A stretch of DNA of 8,080 nucleotides from Euryarchaeota archaeon UBA60 (GTDB lineage Archaea > Thermoplasmatota > Poseidoniia > Poseidoniales > Poseidoniaceae): contig DARQ01000042.1 of assembly GCA_002503395.1 (NCBI GenBank), positions 5,506-13,585 of the forward strand, in the 5' to 3' direction. Under the pieces are notes generated by a model. The model ran no database searches, had not been told where the DNA came from, and was given only the letters and a program-made list of their open reading frames with translations. Shown here piece after piece: positions 5,962 through 8,080 of the stretch (position 1 is its first letter; every line of letters starts with the position of its first letter). A program made the translations under genes and the position numbers.

Positions 5962-7194
5962 ATGGCAGAAGATGTCGCGATTCAAGCCGAGGGTCAACGT
6001 ACCCTGCACCTCAAAATGCTGCGCAAGCAGTGGCAGATAGTAACCCTGCAAGTCATCGCTACAGTATCCTTGGTGTGGATGTATCTTGAGGTATTCCAGA
6101 CCTATGTCGTCGGTTCAATCGACCACACGATGTTGCTAAGCCTATTCGACCAATTCCTCGATATCAACAGCAATGGTGAACACCGGGTGCCATTGGGCGA
6201 CTGGGTCACGGGAATCGGTAACGAAGGCCTCGGGCGAACCTACATGCCGCTTATCCTTGGAATGTTACTGGGTGGGGGAATGGCCTACCTCTCGTTCCAG
6301 AATGTGACCACCCAACGGCGCATCAAACTCGGCTTCATGATTACCCTGATGGTCATATTGGTCGGTCGTCTACTCTTGGGATGGGCTTGGGACATGTTGT
6401 ACAATTGGGATTTCCGCGCCCCTTCCGATGCGCAGTGGGATACCTTGGTCGCACCGATTTCGTTTGTCATCAGCATTGGCATTCTCGCCTTTTACTTCCT
6501 CCCCATCATCATGGGGGCGAAAGGAATCTGGGGACTATCTCGCCGGGCGGTGGCCTGGGCGATCGGCTTCACTCTCATCTTCCTCGCCATCCACGCCATT
6601 CTCACTTTCCCCATCATCCAGTCACAACTGGGAGCTGTCGGCGGCCAACTGATTTCGCTTGAAACCCAGATTGGCGAGCCAACCGTCGGACTGTTCGGTT
6701 ATGACATGATTTCAAGCGAGCAGTTCAGCCTCATCATGATTGCAATACTGTTGATGATATTCCAAGAATCGGCATTCGCCGTCATCCGCTATCTGGAATA
6801 TGCCTACAAACTCCCCGAGTCGTGCAAAAAGGACCCCGAATATGTCCGCCAGATGGATAATATACTCACCGGGCACCTTTGGCACACCGGGATAATCCTC
6901 GGTGCCACCGGGTTGGCTACGATGGTGGCGCTCGGCTTCCACCGCATGCTACTCGATATGGTCGAGGGGATTACCGGGAGTCAGTGGGCGGCTCAGGTGA
7001 GCGAGTCGATCGAATTGCAACTAACCTATGGCTTGGTCATCTCGGCGCTGTTATTCATCTCCTTCATGGCGGCTCTGCGCTTTATCGTGCCATGGCAGAG
7101 GGTTGCCGTGTTAATTGAATCGATCAAGGCTGGGCGTGGAGAAAAGGCCACCACTCCGGAGGTCAAGACCTACGAAGAGCCACTGCTTCAGTAG
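5962..7194 (+). CDS. Polytopic membrane protein of unknown function, last gene of operon
   Basis: I do not recognise this 410-aa protein. It has about eight predicted membrane helices, near residues 26-47, 94-112, 122-143, 161-184, 194-217, 253-278, 306-327 and 354-374. The loop between the first two is about 45 residues and contains DINSNGEHRVPLGDW. The cytoplasmic-type segment at about 279-305 is polar (YKLPESCKKDPEYVRQMDN), and the tail is charged (about 380-410). No transporter or enzyme motif stands out. I chose ATG 5962, two bases after the DUF58 stop, with GAGGG at 5949-5953 as its SD. A longer reading from a TTG at 5905 would add 19 residues lying wholly within DUF58 and is unlikely. 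Its place as the third gene after DUF4350 and DUF58 suggests it is a membrane subunit or scaffold of the same complex. The stop overlaps the 3' end of the opposite-strand lipoprotein gene. Confidence 0.88.
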   Translation: MAEDVAIQAEGQRTLHLKMLRKQWQIVTLQVIATVSLVWMYLEVFQTYVVGSIDHTMLLSLFDQFLDINSNGEHRVPLGDWVTGIGNEGLGRTYMPLILGMLLGGGMAYLSFQNVTTQRRIKLGFMITLMVILVGRLLLGWAWDMLYNWDFRAPSDAQWDTLVAPISFVISIGILAFYFLPIIMGAKGIWGLSRRAVAWAIGFTLIFLAIHAILTFPIIQSQLGAVGGQLISLETQIGEPTVGLFGYDMISSEQFSLIMIAILLMIFQESAFAVIRYLEYAYKLPESCKKDPEYVRQMDNILTGHLWHTGIILGATGLATMVALGFHRMLLDMVEGITGSQWAAQVSESIELQLTYGLVISALLFISFMAALRFIVPWQRVAVLIESIKAGRGEKATTPEVKTYEEPLLQ

Positions 7195-7733
7195 TAGTCA
7201 TCACACCAGGAGGGCTGTAGTCCGGATGAGATATCAGCTTGTACGATTGATTCCCAGTCATAACGCCACAACCCATCATCGACCTCATCCATCATCATGC
7301 CATCGGGAACCCGGGCCAATACCATACACGAGGTATTCCAGCCGCTCGCTTCAAGGGTCATCGCTCGCCACATCGTTTTCTCGGTCATCAAGGAGGGAAA
7401 ACAGGTTTCTGAGGAATTGGTATCATTGGTGAAACGAGTGCAGAATAGAGTCTCGTTGGCCGGCACATCTCCAGCGCCGGTCACAGGGTAGGCCCAGACA
7501 ATTATTGGATTTGAATCGTCTATGACTCTAACCGCGCTGGTCCAACCATCATTACCGTAAATGTCGAAACTACCATTGTGATGTAAACGCAGTGCTACGG
7601 TGAACAGGTGGTCGACCCACATGGTCGGCTCCGGCTCGGGTTCAGCCGGCTCAGCAACATTGCCCAGACATCCCGCAAACAGTGGAACCAACAGAATCAA
7701 CAGAATCAACGTCAACCCGAATGGTTTCGACAT
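7188..7733 (-). CDS. Small secreted lipoprotein, function unknown
   Basis: This 181-aa protein has a classic lipoprotein signal peptide: a short N-terminus with one Lys, a hydrophobic LTLILLILLVPLF core, then the lipobox FAGC with C22 as the lipidated residue. A linker rich in Pro and Glu follows (about 27-37, EPAEPEPEPT). The mature domain (about 38-181) has four more cysteines (C98, C111, C136, C177), which could form two disulfides, and five N-glycosylation sequons (N53, N93, N103, N106, N133). It should sit on the outer face of the cytoplasmic membrane. I do not recognise the domain. The ATG at 7733 is supported by the signal peptide starting there; no clear SD is seen upstream. Its TGA (complement of 7188-7190) lies inside the last codons of the plus-strand membrane gene, so the two genes overlap tail to tail by 7 nt. 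Confidence 0.85.
   Translation of the reverse strand: MSKPFGLTLILLILLVPLFAGCLGNVAEPAEPEPEPTMWVDHLFTVALRLHHNGSFDIYGNDGWTSAVRVIDDSNPIIVWAYPVTGAGDVPANETLFCTRFTNDTNSSETCFPSLMTEKTMWRAMTLEASGWNTSCMVLARVPDGMMMDEVDDGLWRYDWESIVQADISSGLQPSWCDDYY
7689..7710 (-). repeat. 9-nt tandem repeat in the lipoprotein signal peptide
   Basis: On the plus strand CAACAGAAT occurs twice in tandem, followed by a partial third copy (CAAC). Because the unit is nine bases, length changes would stay in frame. It encodes the repeated Leu/Ile core (I-L-L-I-L-L) of the signal peptide. Confidence 0.7.
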
Positions 7734-7779
7734 GGCTGACGGGAATTGGCCGTCCTTGATGAGACTATTCCAAGGGTGG

Positions 7780-7790
7780 CCTATTTATCC
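7780..7790. promoter_or_regulatory. TATA-like element in the lipoprotein/Rieske divergent gap
   Basis: CCTATTTATCC is the most AT-rich part of the 78-nt gap between the lipoprotein start (7733) and the Rieske start (7812). On the minus strand it reads GGATAAATAGG and would place transcription near 7759, giving a leader of about 26 nt for the lipoprotein. On the plus strand it would place transcription at about 7811, making the Rieske transcript close to leaderless. The match to the archaeal box A is imperfect and direction cannot be settled by reading. Confidence 0.35.
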
Positions 7791-7811
7791 GCCGACAGCA
7801 AGGTATGGGCG

Positions 7812-8080
7812 ATGGCGGAGAAAGGGGTGGATTCCGACATCAGCAAAGCGCATACCCTACCATCTCGTTTCTACCACCACCGCGAAACCCATGACCGAGT
7901 GCTGAAAGCGTTCTCTGGTTCGTGGCTATTCGCCGCCCACCAGCACGAGATGGTGGAAAACAATATTCTCCCCCTGCCACAGATGACTGAACTGGGTGAG
8001 GCGATGGTCCTGACCAAGAGCGGTGCTGACGAGGGTATTCGCTGCCTGTCCAATGTCTGCACCCACCGGGGGATGTTGGT
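7812..8080 (+). CDS. Rieske [2Fe-2S] non-haem oxygenase-like protein, N-terminal part (truncated by window edge)
   Basis: The open frame at the right edge encodes the N-terminus of a Rieske oxygenase alpha-subunit type protein. TLPSRFYHHRETHDRVLKAF (15-34), then SGSWLFAAHQHEM, resembles the usual 'P-x-x-x-Y-x-x-x-x-x-F-x-x-E-x-x-x-x-F-x-x-x-W-x-x-x-x-x' lead. PLPQMTELGEAMVLTKSGADEG is the pre-Rieske strand pair. LSNVCTHRGM then carries the first cluster-binding pair C83-x-H85 (8058-8066). The second C-x-x-H pair and the catalytic mononuclear iron site lie outside the window. Such proteins use reduced ferredoxin or reductase partners to hydroxylate or demethylate small molecules in the cytoplasm; the substrate is unknown. 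I prefer ATG 7812, with AAGGT at 7800-7804 as a weak SD. The frame is open back to a stop at 7737-7739, and a GTG at 7776 is a possible alternative start. Confidence 0.87.
   Translation, partial: MAEKGVDSDISKAHTLPSRFYHHRETHDRVLKAFSGSWLFAAHQHEMVENNILPLPQMTELGEAMVLTKSGADEGIRCLSNVCTHRGML

Noticed and set aside
7600..7905. Plus-strand open frame spanning the lipoprotein start and the Rieske start
   Set aside because: It runs antisense to the signal peptide and out of frame with the Rieske gene; the translation resembles no protein family.

Overview
The window looks like chromosomal DNA of an archaeon of moderate GC content. The evidence is a Cdc48/VAT-type double AAA+ ATPase with the classic archaeal length (743 aa), a free-standing ~80-aa PRC-barrel protein of archaeal type, GAGGTG/GAGGT Shine-Dalgarno sequences ahead of two genes, a C-terminal-anchored DUF4350-like protein paired with a DUF58 protein, and an acidic lipoprotein rich in N-glycosylation sequons. 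The overall character (acidic, mesophile-like proteins, compact gene packing) suggests a marine Thermoplasmatota archaeon such as Marine Group II / Poseidoniales. That placement is inference from protein style and has not been tested by comparison.

Layout. (1) Positions 1-314, minus strand: N-terminal part of an aldehyde dehydrogenase, running off the left edge. (2) 315-454: divergent promoter region. (3) 455-2940, plus strand: Cdc48-family unfoldase followed directly by a small PRC-barrel protein, probably co-transcribed. (4) 2941-3080: a short non-coding gap. (5) 3081-7194, plus strand: a tight three-gene membrane-associated operon. It holds a DUF4350-like two-TM protein, a DUF58 protein (1-nt ATG/TGA overlap) and a polytopic membrane protein of unknown function (2-nt gap). 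(6) 7188-7733, minus strand: a small secreted lipoprotein whose 3' end overlaps the operon's last stop codon. (7) 7734-7811: divergent gap with a TATA-like element. (8) 7812-8080, plus strand: start of a Rieske [2Fe-2S] oxygenase-like protein, running off the right edge.

How the genes may work together. DUF58 and DUF4350 proteins usually sit beside a MoxR-family AAA+ ATPase and are thought to help assemble or mature cell-envelope or metal-containing complexes. No MoxR gene is present here; the only AAA+ protein in the window is Cdc48, 140 nt and one small gene upstream of this module. The three-gene operon plus the unknown eight-helix protein is the most interesting part of the window: a candidate envelope-associated complex of unknown function. 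The Cdc48-PRC pair is also notable because small PRC-barrel proteins have been linked to archaeal FtsZ-based cell division. The aldehyde dehydrogenase and Rieske protein at the edges look like ordinary metabolic neighbours, with no visible tie to the central genes. No RNA genes, insertion sequences or CRISPR arrays were seen.
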